From: Paraburkholderia fungorum
GTDB lineage: Bacteria; Pseudomonadota; Gammaproteobacteria; Burkholderiales; Burkholderiaceae
Length of the DNA stretch: 64,000 nucleotides
Direction of reading: 5' to 3'
Assembly (NCBI RefSeq): GCF_003610895.1
Contig: NZ_MCAS01000001.1
Span: 558,001 to 622,000 of the forward strand
Shown: one piece after another, positions 37,051 through 46,774 of the stretch
How positions within the stretch are numbered: position 1 is the stretch's first letter
Layout of the letters: each line of letters starts with the position of its first letter
The notes under the pieces: model-generated
Database searches by the model: none
What the model saw: only the letters and a program-made list of their open reading frames with translations
Told to the model about the DNA's origin: nothing
Program-made: the position numbers and the translations under genes

Positions 37051-38222
37051 TTGGTAACGATCGCCGCCGTAAGACCCGCGTTGATCGCCGGCAGCAGGAG
37101 GCTCAGCACGCGGCTGAAGCGCACCAGGCCATTGCCGTCGACATACACGATGTCCTTCGGCTGCAGGTCGAACTGATTGGCGAGCACCATCGCGACCGGT
37201 GAGCTCGCGTCAAGATGGAACACATGCGGCGCGGCGCTCTCATTGCCCCGAATGACGTAGAGTTGGGCCGCATCGGCTGAAGTCGAACTCAGGCTGCCTG
37301 CCTGCGAAAGTGCGTCGCTCAACGTCAGCTTGCCGCTTCGCATCGGCAGCGCGGTGACGGGCTTGTTGACTTCACCCATCACGAACACGCCGAAGTCGTC
37401 GCGCGCGGGAATGCGCAGCAGGTCGCCGTTCTGCAGGACGATCCGCGATGGACTCTGGCCATGCTCAGCCATCGCGCTCAGATTGATTTCATGCCTGACA
37501 CCGTTGCGCACCAGCGCAATCCGGCTCTGATCCGCTGTCGGAGCGAGTCCGCCGGCGCGGCTGATTGCGTCGTACAGCGTCATGGGGATGTCGTTGATTG
37601 GCTGGGTACCCGGTGTGTGCACCTCCCCCTCGATAAACACCTGCTTGGCGCGAAACGAAGCGATGCGTACGGTGAGCTGAGGCGCCTGAAACGTTTTACC
37701 CAATGTCTTTTGCAGCAGTGCCTGAATTGCTTCTGTCTGCAGCCCGGCGACGTGAACGCGTCCCACGTAGGGGAATTGCAGCGTACCGTCCTGATCGACG
37801 ACAAATCCGGCCGGCGCATCCGCTGTTCGCGTGCCGGTTTGTGTCTGCGGACCGAGCGCTGCTGCAAGCTCAGGGTGATCCCATACCGTGATTTGCAGCA
37901 CATCGCCGGGCCCAACCGAATACGCTGCCGGCACCGTCATCAAACCCCGCCAGTCTTGCTGCGAGGTGCGCGCGTCCTCACGCATGCGCGCGATCAACCC
38001 AAGATTGATATCGGTAATCGGCACGTTCAGTTGCGTGTCCTCTTGCGGCGTACTGCCGCTTTCCAGCGGGAGGTTGGCCGGCTGCCGCATTCGCATACCG
38101 GGCGCTACCGTGCAGGCGCATAACACGGCGCACATGGACAGCGTGGCAATCCGCAAACCGACTCCGCGGATGGCCGGGGAGCGTCGCCACGCACCGCTTC
38201 CCGTCTGTTGCAATCTGATCAT
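37047..38222 (-). CDS. wza: Outer-membrane polysaccharide export lipoprotein (Wza/BceE type)
   Basis: A 391-residue exporter. The lipobox CAVLCAC, Cys at about 36, fits an outer-membrane lipoprotein. The export domain follows ([36 protein letters not shown]), then SLBB domains ([30 protein letters not shown]), and a C-terminal hydrophobic stretch expected to be the amphipathic membrane helix. Wza forms the octameric export channel. It is about 110 bases downstream of the priming transferase. Confidence 0.93.
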   Translation of the reverse strand: MIRLQQTGSGAWRRSPAIRGVGLRIATLSMCAVLCACTVAPGMRMRQPANLPLESGSTPQEDTQLNVPITDINLGLIARMREDARTSQQDWRGLMTVPAAYSVGPGDVLQITVWDHPELAAALGPQTQTGTRTADAPAGFVVDQDGTLQFPYVGRVHVAGLQTEAIQALLQKTLGKTFQAPQLTVRIASFRAKQVFIEGEVHTPGTQPINDIPMTLYDAISRAGGLAPTADQSRIALVRNGVRHEINLSAMAEHGQSPSRIVLQNGDLLRIPARDDFGVFVMGEVNKPVTALPMRSGKLTLSDALSQAGSLSSTSADAAQLYVIRGNESAAPHVFHLDASSPVAMVLANQFDLQPKDIVYVDGNGLVRFSRVLSLLLPAINAGLTAAIVTK

Positions 38223-38335
38223 TTAAAACCTCGGCAATCTGTTTATTGTTTGAACTGGCTACTACTCCATACGCCGGCGCGCCATCAACGCTAGTCAACG
38301 CGCCGGTTGAATCGACTAATCAACTAATCACCTAT

Positions 38336-39415
38336 TCAGTACGCGCCCGATCCGCGCAACACCACACTGACCGTCTTGAAGAGGATCCGCATGTCGCGAC
38401 GCAGTGACAATTGCTTCACATAGGCGACGTCGAGCGACACACGCGTCGCGTAGTCGGTGTCGTTCCTGCCGCTCACCTGCCACAGCCCCGTCATGCCGGG
38501 CTTGGCCATCAGGTAGTAGTTCACGTCCTGCCCATAGCGCGCCAGTTCCTGCTGCACGATTGGCCGGGGACCGACCAGGCTCATCTCGCCTTTGATCACG
38601 TTGAACAGTTGCGGCAGTTCGTCCAGACTCGTGCGCCGCAGAAAACGACCGATCGGCGTAATGCGCACATCGTTCTTGAGCTTGAATTCGCGCTCCCATT
38701 CGGCGCGAGCTTGCGGATCGCGCTCGAGCAACGCCTTCAGCACGCCATCGGCGTTCATCACCATCGAACGGAATTTCAGGCATTTGAAGCTGACACCGTC
38801 GCGGCCAATACGAACATGTCCGAAGATCGCCGGGCCGCCATCGCGCTTGACCAGCACAGCAATCAGGAGCAACGCCGGTGACAGCATCAACACGAGCAAC
38901 GACGCCGCGGCGAGATCGAAGCTTCGTTTCGCGATCCGCCGCGCTGTACCCGACGCCGTCGCGCGACTAGCCACCGAGCGACGGTAGTGATCGACCTGAT
39001 CGAGCGCACCCGCCTGCACGCGCCGCCCTGCTCTTTCGATCCATTCGAAGATCGCCAGCGTCACCGCGCGGAAGATCAGAAGGCCGATGCCACTCGTGAT
39101 GGTCCAGTAGACAAACCAGACACTGGACAGCACTTCGCCGCGGCGCAATGCGTAGAGCAGCACCATGCTGCCGCCCTGAACCACGATCCACGCAAGCGCC
39201 GTGCGGCTGAACAGATGCACCGGCGAGCGCCGCTTTGCACTCTCGTAGATGCCGCAGGCAGGGAAAACCGAAAGCGCCAGCGCAGCAGCGAACGCAACGA
39301 GCGAGCCGTCGAAGATGGAAGAATGAATTCCGTCCGAATCGTGAATAAGAAAAGGAATGAACGCACCGGACACAATTAATCCGATATCGATAATTCGCGG
39401 GATGATTCTTTCCAT
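38336..39415 (-). CDS. Undecaprenyl-phosphate sugar-1-phosphate transferase (priming enzyme), short form
   Basis: A 359-residue polyisoprenyl-phosphate sugar transferase, the first enzyme of repeat-unit synthesis. It has four N-terminal membrane segments, then directly the C-terminal catalytic domain: RSFDLAAASLLVLMLSPALLL membrane anchor, FKCLKFRSM, LRRTSLDELPQLFNVIKGEM, SLVGPRPIV and KPGMTGLWQVSGRND. WcaJ/BceB-type relatives are about 460 residues, so the central CoA-binding-like domain is missing. GAGGAA precedes the ATG. It is the first gene of the minus-strand exopolysaccharide operon. Confidence 0.9.
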   Translation of the reverse strand: MERIIPRIIDIGLIVSGAFIPFLIHDSDGIHSSIFDGSLVAFAAALALSVFPACGIYESAKRRSPVHLFSRTALAWIVVQGGSMVLLYALRRGEVLSSVWFVYWTITSGIGLLIFRAVTLAIFEWIERAGRRVQAGALDQVDHYRRSVASRATASGTARRIAKRSFDLAAASLLVLMLSPALLLIAVLVKRDGGPAIFGHVRIGRDGVSFKCLKFRSMVMNADGVLKALLERDPQARAEWEREFKLKNDVRITPIGRFLRRTSLDELPQLFNVIKGEMSLVGPRPIVQQELARYGQDVNYYLMAKPGMTGLWQVSGRNDTDYATRVSLDVAYVKQLSLRRDMRILFKTVSVVLRGSGAY

Positions 39416-39529
39416 TTAGTATTCCTCATTTCGTCACGAGCAGACACATCGGATCGGCGTGCCCCTTTCGGGGAAACGCAAGTCAACGGGAAGAAAAACG
39501 TACCGGCCGCTGGGACGCGGGCCAATCCG

Positions 39530-40591
39530 TCAGAATGCCGATCCGCGCATGCGCCCGGCTACGTCCAATTCGGATAAACCATCGTCCGCCAGCCGGGCGC
39601 GCGCGAGCGTGCGGTATTCGGTGGGCGACATCGACAGGTGCTGGCGGAACAGCTTTGCGAGCCGGTCACCACTGCCGAGACCGGTGCGGCGGGCAATCTT
39701 GTCAGCAGGCAGATCGGTATCCGCGAGCATGTGACAGGCTTTCTCAAGACGAACGCGCAGAACAAACTCCGTCGGCGTCACGCCGATTTCCTGCTTGAAG
39801 CGGCGCAGGAAATTGCGCTCGCTCATGGCGGCTGACTGTGCGGCATCCGCAATCGATATACGGTTCTCGCTGCTCACGCGCAACTGATGCGCCGACGCAC
39901 GAATGAGATCGCTTGCGCGCGCTTCACGCGAATCGAATATGGAGCGCGCGAATTGCTGCGGCGCAGTGGGCAGCAATTCGTGCGCAACCTGCCGGGCGAC
40001 CTCATAGCCGCAGTCGCGCTTGACGGCGGACAGCGCGCTGGTCAATGCGACGTCCGCGTCGGCGTCCGCCGCGGATGCCCTGCCGGCGGACAGCGCCTCC
40101 GGCAGCATCGCACCGCCGGGCATCTCCACGGCGCTCACGTCTTTGCGCTCCACTCCCGCCTGTTGCAGGACCTGATGACCGCCGCCCACGCCCTGGACAA
40201 CCGTGGTGTGTGGATGCGCATGGCGAAGCCACGCTAACAGGCGCTCGTCGCGTTCAGCGGGTGCGCCGGCCGCACCAATCAGGAACAACGCATGAACGTC
40301 TTTAACGTAGTGGGTGTCGAGAGCATCTGTCCATATCACTACGCCTGACGATGAACGCACCGCGCCACCATTGCCTGAAACCAGCAAAAGGTCGTAGTGA
40401 TCGCGCAAGGCGCTATCCGCGCGACGCAGACGATTGGCGAGGTTGAAGGTCTCCGCAAGCCGCCCCATATGAATGAGAGAAAAGCCGTCGAACAGCACAA
40501 TGACGACCTGTCTCCGGCGGCGTGGCGATCCCATGCTTCCGCCCATGATGAGATGAATTTTCTTCCGTGATAAATCAGTCGCATGTTCCAT
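39530..40591 (-). CDS. GlxA-type AraC family transcriptional regulator (copy 2)
   Basis: A 353-residue regulator with a DJ-1/PfpI-like domain (QVVIVLFDGFSLIHMGRLAE, ALFLIGAAGAPAE) and an AraC C-terminus (SIADAAQSAAMSERNFLRRF, IARRTGLGSGDRLAKLFRQ). It is a paralogue of the regulator at 23058. The DNA-binding part is more alike than the sensor part, so the two may bind related sites but answer different signals. It lies directly upstream of the exopolysaccharide operon on the same strand, 114 bases from the priming transferase. Internal Mets near 40546 and 40534 are alternative starts. Confidence 0.85.
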   Translation of the reverse strand: MEHATDLSRKKIHLIMGGSMGSPRRRRQVVIVLFDGFSLIHMGRLAETFNLANRLRRADSALRDHYDLLLVSGNGGAVRSSSGVVIWTDALDTHYVKDVHALFLIGAAGAPAERDERLLAWLRHAHPHTTVVQGVGGGHQVLQQAGVERKDVSAVEMPGGAMLPEALSAGRASAADADADVALTSALSAVKRDCGYEVARQVAHELLPTAPQQFARSIFDSREARASDLIRASAHQLRVSSENRISIADAAQSAAMSERNFLRRFKQEIGVTPTEFVLRVRLEKACHMLADTDLPADKIARRTGLGSGDRLAKLFRQHLSMSPTEYRTLARARLADDGLSELDVAGRMRGSAF

Positions 40592-41611
40592 ACAGCTGGC
40601 CCCCGGGCGCTGAAAGCGAAATTAGGTTTTTCTGCGGTGCATCATATTCGCAGGGGCGAACTGCTCATTCTTAGGCGTCCGATTTGAACATGCTCTTGGC
40701 GGATTCGATCAAGAACATCCCCAATGCGATTTAGTCTGCATCTCGTGCATTTCTTGCACCGGCTCAAGTAGACGGATGCCCAGCATTGGTGAATTCGAAA
40801 TAGAAATTCAGAACGCGCGCGCGTAGCCGATATTTAATTAATTGAGAAGCTATTTCTATATTCTGTGTACGCTTGCGATAAAGCGTTCTAATGAGAGCAT
40901 CGTCACCTCGGCAGAAGCGGTCGCTCCCCGGCCGCAAAGCTATGCCCAGCCGCAATACCGAGTCTCGATCAGCTACAGGCACGTGCCGGTTCGAGCACCG
41001 GCTGAAGGCGACCGAACGCCCGGCGGATGCGAATCCATGTTTTCTTCGGTTAATTTATCGATGTAAACGTTTGCGAATCACAATTGGCGCTCCAAAGGCG
41101 CATTTTGCAATCCGGCGTCATATAAGATAGGCAACAGCCGGTCCACGTCAATATCCATGGAGCCTTAAAGCGAACGCAAAAGACTTACGCATCCTTTCCT
41201 CGCTCATTTGCGACGATTTTCCTCGCTTGCGTTGCACGATTTTGCATGCCTCCGCGTCATTGCCTGGAAAACGCGTTGTATCAATCAGGAGGTCATTCGG
41301 CCAGGAAAGAGGAGTGCATCGGCAAGGAAAAGCACGGCTCATCCTCGCAATGATGGATTTAGCTTGCGGTGATCCGCCAATCATGTGGCGAAATCGGACG
41401 CCGAACACGTCCAATCGCCGTGCTTCTATAGGATGGCCAGCACATCTAAGTGGAGCGGCAACATGCATAGAGGAAGGTTGCATGCGACAGGGCGCCTCCG
41501 CTCTGCCTCATGCGAAGCGGCCCGGTATCCCCACGCTGCGAAGCATCGCACGACGCCAGAGAGCATCCCTCCGGCGCAGCATGGCGGTTCCTCCATCGCA
41601 GGCATCCTGTG
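40592..41611. other. Long intergenic region between the regulator and wzy
   Basis: About 1 kb with no convincing gene. The base composition is more mixed, with AT-rich patches at 40830-40880 and 41040-41130 (for example ATCGATGTAAACG) that may carry promoters for wzy on the plus strand and the regulator on the minus strand. No JUMPstart/ops element, tandem repeat or terminator was recognised. The open frame continuing upstream from wzy to 41510 lacks start signals. Confidence 0.4.
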
Positions 41612-42835
41612 ATGAGAGCACTCCTGAGCGGCACTAGCAGATGGAATGCTCGCGAATACTTCAGCCTTGCGATTGTCGTGGCGATCGTGATGGTCATGGC
41701 GTATCCGTTCGGCCTGTTCTACTCCTGCCTGTTGTTTATCGGTCTCGCGGGCAGCGTACAACGGCCCGCTCGCCTGACGGTTCTTCTGCTATGCATTGCG
41801 GCCGTGATTGCACTCGGGCCACTTGTCGCGCTCAAGTTGCCCATTCAGGACGGCGGCAACGACAAGCTGCAATACCTGGAATTCATGCAAACGATGCACG
41901 CGTCCGGCATCGAGCAGTACATGGCGAGGCAACCCGAGTTCCTTTCCTTTGCGTCCTTGTACATCGCATCGACCTTGGGCGGATCGACAGATCTGGCCTT
42001 CCTGCTCATTTTCATCGCATTCTTTTCGGCGTTGCTGGTCGTGATCTGGCGCGAACGCTATGAAGCGATCCCGGTATTTCTGATCCTGCTGATATCCTCG
42101 TCATCGTTCTTCGGAACGTACGGAAACGTGATCCGACAGGCGATGGCGTTCCCGTTCATGTTCCTGATGATCTTCGCCCGCACACGCACCAGGTCGGCAT
42201 GGTTCACGGCACTTGCCGGACTTGCGCACATTCCGTCACTGATCGTCTGTCTGCCCTACCTGCTCTACCGCTATATGGGAAAGCACGTGATCTGGCCGCT
42301 GCTGGCCGTAACGGGTTGCGTACTGCTGGTGTCGAAAGTGAGCCCCGGCTTGTTCAACTCGTTTGGCAGCGACGATTCGTACCTATCGACGAAAGTCAAT
42401 CTGTACAGTACCTGGGACACCTACAGCATCGTGGGCATCGCGACGCTTGCTGCCGCGATTTTTCTGCTTAGCAATGTCCTATGGCGGCGAAAACGGCCGG
42501 CGGAGTCGGTGGCCGTCGCGGGTGCTCAACGGGCGGCCCAAAGCTGTCTGATTACGCTGAACTTCGCCGCGCTGGCCTTGATTGCCACCTATGCGTTCCC
42601 GAAAGTGTTCGAGCGCATCTACATCTACTTCTTCGTCGTCGCGCTGATGTATCTGTCGCTGATGATGGTTCAGACAAAACGCGGCCTCACCAAAACGCTT
42701 ATGTCGTTCGCGATCGTGGCGTACGGCATATATGGGCTCGCCAAGAATCTCGCCATTCAACCGCTGCTCTATGGCGGCGACCCGATCGGTTTCCTCACAT
42801 CCGGCATGTTCGATCTGTACCGTCCTTTCCTGTAG
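41612..42835 (+). CDS. wzy: Polysaccharide polymerase, EpsG/Wzy-like
   Basis: A 407-residue protein with about ten membrane helices. The EpsG-type features are FGTYGNVIRQAMAFPFMFL and the following WFTALAGLAHIPSLIVCLP, and a large periplasmic loop with NDKLQYLEFMQTMHASGI. Such proteins polymerise lipid-linked repeat units in the periplasm. I start it at the ATG at 41612 (MRALLSG). Separation from the wza-wzx operon and opposite strand are unusual but common in split loci. It is the only polymerase candidate in the window. Confidence 0.78.
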   Translation: MRALLSGTSRWNAREYFSLAIVVAIVMVMAYPFGLFYSCLLFIGLAGSVQRPARLTVLLLCIAAVIALGPLVALKLPIQDGGNDKLQYLEFMQTMHASGIEQYMARQPEFLSFASLYIASTLGGSTDLAFLLIFIAFFSALLVVIWRERYEAIPVFLILLISSSSFFGTYGNVIRQAMAFPFMFLMIFARTRTRSAWFTALAGLAHIPSLIVCLPYLLYRYMGKHVIWPLLAVTGCVLLVSKVSPGLFNSFGSDDSYLSTKVNLYSTWDTYSIVGIATLAAAIFLLSNVLWRRKRPAESVAVAGAQRAAQSCLITLNFAALALIATYAFPKVFERIYIYFFVVALMYLSLMMVQTKRGLTKTLMSFAIVAYGIYGLAKNLAIQPLLYGGDPIGFLTSGMFDLYRPFL

Positions 42836-42851
42836 AAGCGGCTCCCACATC

Positions 42852-44036
42852 ATGACCTCTATCGCACGGCGCTTCGCGACGCCCTCCGCCTCATTGATAT
42901 CTGGCGCCTGCCTGCTGGGTCTCGTGCTGATACGCTCCCTTCCGGCCGCAGCCGTGAGTGAAGCGCAACCAGGCGTCGCGATTGCTCATAGCCCCGCCGT
43001 CAGTCAGATATTCCTGGGGTCGCCGTCACTCGCCATTCTGCCGAACGGCTTCTACGTCGCCGCGCACGATACCTTCGGCCCGGGCTCGACCCAGAATACG
43101 GAAGCCGTGTACGAGTCCCGCGACGCCGGCAAGTCGTGGCGCAAGATCAGTGAACTCCAGGGGCAGTATTGGTCTTCGCTATTCGTCAACCGCAGCGCGC
43201 TATATATCGTCGGAACGAGCGGGTTCTCAGGTGTCCCCACGATCCGCCGCTCGCTCGATGGCGGCCGAACGTGGACCGTTCCACGCGACAGCGATACCGG
43301 CATACTCGCAGCCGGAGGCAAATATTTCTCTGCGGCGGTTCCCGTCGTTGTCGCGAATGGCCGGATCTGGCGGACCATGGAGCGTGTGGAAAGCACCGGT
43401 ATCTGGGTAATGATGATGTCCGCACCGGTCGAAAGCGATCTGCTCGATGCTAAAAACTGGACCTTCAGTAACCGCCTTGCGCCGAACTCATCGTGGTTGG
43501 GAGGGAAATTTGGCGGTTGGCTCGAAGGCAACGCCGTGGCCAAACCCAATGGAGAGGTCGTCGACGTTCTTCGGGTCTATTACAACGCGCTCCCGGAAAA
43601 AGCCGCGATCGCCCCAGTCAGCGCGGATGGAACGACCCTGACATTCGATCCGCAAAACGGATTCGTTGATATGCCAGGCGGCGGAAAGAAGTTCACCATA
43701 CGCTACGATCCCCGCACGAAGCTCTACTGGTCATTGACCAACGCGGTGACCGGCAGCTACGGCGGACGCAACTATGAGCGGGCTCGAAATACGCTTGCGC
43801 TGATCTCCTCGCCTGATCTGCGGGATTGGAGCGTTCAGCGAATCGTTCTCCATCATCCCGACTGGAACACCCACGGTTTTCAGTACGTCGACTGGCAATT
43901 CGACGGTGACGACATCGTCGCTGTCGTGCGCACATCCGACGATGATCCAGAAGGCGGCGCCCACTCGCAGCACGATTCGAACTGGATCAAGTTCAATCGG
44001 ATCTCTCGCTTCCGCGAAAATACAGAGGGCAAATAG
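42852..44036 (+). CDS. Exported sialidase-like (BNR-repeat) beta-propeller protein
   Basis: A 394-residue protein with a signal peptide (hydrophobic SLISGACLLGLVLIRSLPAAA). It has Asp-box (BNR) repeats ESRDAGKSWRK and RSLDGGRTWTV, a third weaker one at the C-terminal half, and a propeller-like spacing. The sialidase arginine triad is not obvious by eye. It follows wzy by 16 bases, so it probably handles the same polysaccharide in the periplasm or outside: as a lyase/hydrolase or a binding protein. Because Kdo and sialic acid are both 2-keto-3-deoxy sugar acids, a Kdo-directed role is conceivable (inference). Confidence 0.65.
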   Translation: MTSIARRFATPSASLISGACLLGLVLIRSLPAAAVSEAQPGVAIAHSPAVSQIFLGSPSLAILPNGFYVAAHDTFGPGSTQNTEAVYESRDAGKSWRKISELQGQYWSSLFVNRSALYIVGTSGFSGVPTIRRSLDGGRTWTVPRDSDTGILAAGGKYFSAAVPVVVANGRIWRTMERVESTGIWVMMMSAPVESDLLDAKNWTFSNRLAPNSSWLGGKFGGWLEGNAVAKPNGEVVDVLRVYYNALPEKAAIAPVSADGTTLTFDPQNGFVDMPGGGKKFTIRYDPRTKLYWSLTNAVTGSYGGRNYERARNTLALISSPDLRDWSVQRIVLHHPDWNTHGFQYVDWQFDGDDIVAVVRTSDDDPEGGAHSQHDSNWIKFNRISRFRENTEGK

Positions 44037-44103
44037 CCCTCTGCCAGCAAGGATCAAACGCGCGAGTTGCAACAACGCGCGTCCTGCAATCCATCCGTGA
44101 CGG

Positions 44104-45276
44104 TTATCGAAGTTCCGCAGCACCGCTCAAACCATCCTCCCGATTGAACGACTTCGGTTTCTCGCGAAAGAGGCGGTTCGACAACCTGCGCGCAATCTCC
44201 CGGCCGGGAGATTCAACGAACCGGTAGGTCTGGGTGGAAATACCGATTACCACCGCAAGATACCCCAGCAACACGGTGACTTTGATTGCCAGCGGCAAGG
44301 GTTTCAACGTTACATGGCCGATGAAAACCAGCGGCGCGTGAATCAGATAGATCGAGTAGGAAATCTTCCCAAGAAACTGGCAGGCGCGGGCTTTGAGAAG
44401 AACCGCGAGCGGGCCGCTGTCGCCGGCAAGCGTCAGCACAACGACAAAAAACGCAAAGACCGCCAGAAACGCATACTCAGGGATCGTGACCGAGCGCGCC
44501 ATGATGAAGATTGCAAGGCCCGATGCGAGAACCTGGACGATAGACAGCGTCCTTTGCCGGACGAACGTCATGGCCGAGGACAGTCTCTCGGCAATTGCGC
44601 CCAGAAAGAAGCCGCCCAGACATCGAGGAAATGCGTACTCGAGATGTGAGTCGAGACAATGGCCAATGCGCAGGCATTGATCCGCTTCAACCGAGCCGTA
44701 GAAGGCAAGCGCAAGTCCGGCCACGGCAACAACAAAAAACACCGGCATGCGCAATCGCGGTTTGAGCACGAACAGGCCAAGCGCAAGGGCGATATAAGCG
44801 TAGAACTCTGTACTGATACTCCAGCTCGGCCCGTTGATTTCAAAATGAGAAAACGGACCTATTCCCTGAAGAAGCAACAGGTTGGTCAACACGTCGCCCA
44901 CGCCCGGCAACCCAATCGTGCCGGTCTGCGTGGAGCCGAGGGCCGCACCCAGCCCGAAGTGCAGCATTGCGGTTTTGAGCAAGCGCGACGAACACGTGAC
45001 ACCAACGAAAAATAGCGCGGCAAACACATGCAAGGGATAAAGGCGGCCGATACGGCGGATCATGAAATGCGCAATCTCGCGTCGCGATGCAAGCCGGTCC
45101 TTGTACGCGCGGTAGATGACGAATCCGCTCAGAATGAAGAACAGATCGACGAGCAGATAAAAACTTTCGACGATCGATCCCTGCCGTAGAAAACCGTTGA
45201 AGTGGTAAACGGCGACAAGCAGCGCAGCGACACCCCGCAAGCCCTCAAATGATTTTATCGTTGCGTCGTTTTTCAT
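44104..45276 (-). CDS. Acyltransferase 3 family protein
   Basis: A 390-residue membrane acyltransferase with about ten helices. Motifs: SFEGLRGVAALLVAVYHFNG with the catalytic His, LFFILSGFVIYRAY, and NGPSWSISTEFYAYIAL. Such enzymes O-acylate exopolysaccharides in the periplasm. It converges on the sialidase-like gene and diverges from the SGNH hydrolase, two likely partners in adding and removing acyl groups. The C-terminus is hydrophilic (RLFREKPKSFNRED). Confidence 0.87.
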   Translation of the reverse strand: MKNDATIKSFEGLRGVAALLVAVYHFNGFLRQGSIVESFYLLVDLFFILSGFVIYRAYKDRLASRREIAHFMIRRIGRLYPLHVFAALFFVGVTCSSRLLKTAMLHFGLGAALGSTQTGTIGLPGVGDVLTNLLLLQGIGPFSHFEINGPSWSISTEFYAYIALALGLFVLKPRLRMPVFFVVAVAGLALAFYGSVEADQCLRIGHCLDSHLEYAFPRCLGGFFLGAIAERLSSAMTFVRQRTLSIVQVLASGLAIFIMARSVTIPEYAFLAVFAFFVVVLTLAGDSGPLAVLLKARACQFLGKISYSIYLIHAPLVFIGHVTLKPLPLAIKVTVLLGYLAVVIGISTQTYRFVESPGREIARRLSNRLFREKPKSFNREDGLSGAAELR

Positions 45277-45504
45277 TTCGTCGGAATAGATTTAAGCGAA
45301 TCGGGTCGCCCGCCGCTGCACTTGCATCGCATTGAGTTGACCACCGGCTACAGTAGTCGTTTTCGTCAATGCGGGTCCGCCAAAGTTTGGCTGAAATCCA
45401 GGGGTATCCGCCCTCAACCACACCATGCTTTTCCGCTACGATTCAGGATCGTTTGCACACTGGGCCACGCACATGAACAGCGACTCGCCTCTTACAGCAC
45501 GGGT

Positions 45505-46755
45505 ATGAAAGCACGCGTTCTACGGGTTCTCCTGATCGCCGCCACGATTGTGTCGGCGTCGGCCGCTCAAGCGGCCCCCTTCTTCCTGCGCGATGGCGAC
45601 ACGGTCGTTTTCATGGGGGACAGCATTACGGAGGGCGGCGCATACACAACAGCCGTGGAAGATTACGTAGTCACTCGCTTCCCGACGCTCTCGGTCCGAT
45701 TCGTGAACTCGGGCGTCGGCAAAGACAAGATATCCGGAGGGATAACGGGGGACATGACGGAGCGGCTAAACCGCGACGTTGCTACGTTCAAACCCACCGT
45801 TGTCACGATGATGTTCGGCATGAACGATGGCGCGTTTCGAGCGTTCGACCAGAATGCCTATGACGCATTTGCGTCCGGATACGAATCGGCTCTGTCGACA
45901 TTAAAGCGCCTCGTCCCCGACGCGCGCCTCACGCTGATCCAGCCGTCCCCGTACGACGAAGTGACCCGAGCGCGATGGATTGGCGGCGGGTACAACGCCG
46001 TCCTGACGCGCTATGGTGATTTTGTCTCGCATCTTGGCGCACGCAATGGCGCGTTGACGGTCGACCTCAATGCCCCGGTTGTGTCGGACCTGAACGCGAT
46101 CCGCTCAGCGGACCCGGACGCGGCTGGCAAATTGTTTCCCGACCGCATTCATCCCACGCCGGCTGGCGGCCTGCTGCTCGCAAAGGCGCTGCTTAAGGCA
46201 TGGAATGCAACGCCCGCTGTATCGTCGGTTGCTATCGATGCTGCCACGGGCAAGGTGGCCACCGCATTGAATGCCCAGATTCGACGTTTGACGCTCGCTC
46301 CGGCACTCTCCTGGGACGAACTCGACGCCGCATTGCCGATGCCCCTGCCTGATGATCCGCTAACCCGGGTCGTGATAGCGCAGACCGATTTCAACGCCGC
46401 GTTGAATGAACAGATGCTCAGGATAAGCGGCCTCCTGTCCCGCCGATACCGGCTGGCGATCGACGGCAAGGAGGTCGCTGTTTTCGACGCAGCCGAACTC
46501 GCGAAGGGTGTGAATCTGGCCGGCTACCCCACGCCCATGCTCGCACAGGCAGAGGACGTCCACGCGCTGACGCTTGCTCACAACTCACTGAGAATGACAC
46601 GCTGGCGCCGGGTGCAACTGCTCAAATCAGCCACGGATGCTTCTGGCTATTCGCAAACCCTGGCGTCGATCGATCGCGCGGAAGCTGCCGTCGTCAAATT
46701 GCAGCGGCAAGTGGCAATGCCGCAGTGGCATCGGTTTGAGCTCTCGCTGTTGTGA
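45505..46755 (+). CDS. Exported SGNH/GDSL hydrolase
   Basis: A 416-residue protein with signal peptide MKARVLRVLLIAATIVSASAAQA. Catalytic blocks of the SGNH family: GDSITEGG (Ser), VNSGVGKDKISGG (Gly block), FGMNDGAF (Asn) and FPDRIHPTPAGG (Asp/His). The C-terminal 160 residues form a second, less clear domain. A start upstream at 45322 is possible but would hide the signal peptide. Likely an esterase acting on O-acyl groups of an extracellular glycan; substrate inferred from the neighbouring acyltransferase. Confidence 0.83.
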   Translation: MKARVLRVLLIAATIVSASAAQAAPFFLRDGDTVVFMGDSITEGGAYTTAVEDYVVTRFPTLSVRFVNSGVGKDKISGGITGDMTERLNRDVATFKPTVVTMMFGMNDGAFRAFDQNAYDAFASGYESALSTLKRLVPDARLTLIQPSPYDEVTRARWIGGGYNAVLTRYGDFVSHLGARNGALTVDLNAPVVSDLNAIRSADPDAAGKLFPDRIHPTPAGGLLLAKALLKAWNATPAVSSVAIDAATGKVATALNAQIRRLTLAPALSWDELDAALPMPLPDDPLTRVVIAQTDFNAALNEQMLRISGLLSRRYRLAIDGKEVAVFDAAELAKGVNLAGYPTPMLAQAEDVHALTLAHNSLRMTRWRRVQLLKSATDASGYSQTLASIDRAEAAVVKLQRQVAMPQWHRFELSLL

Positions 46756-46774
46756 AGTTCGCTGTACGGTGTTT

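Noticed and set aside
38290..38335. Short repeated ATCAACTAATCA-like sequence before the priming transferase stop
   Set aside because: Only two or three imperfect short units, no array structure; not a CRISPR or a meaningful repeat.
40764..41483. Short frames in the 1 kb region before wzy
   Set aside because: Overlapping frames on both strands with no start signals, conserved-looking segments or composition typical of the neighbours.
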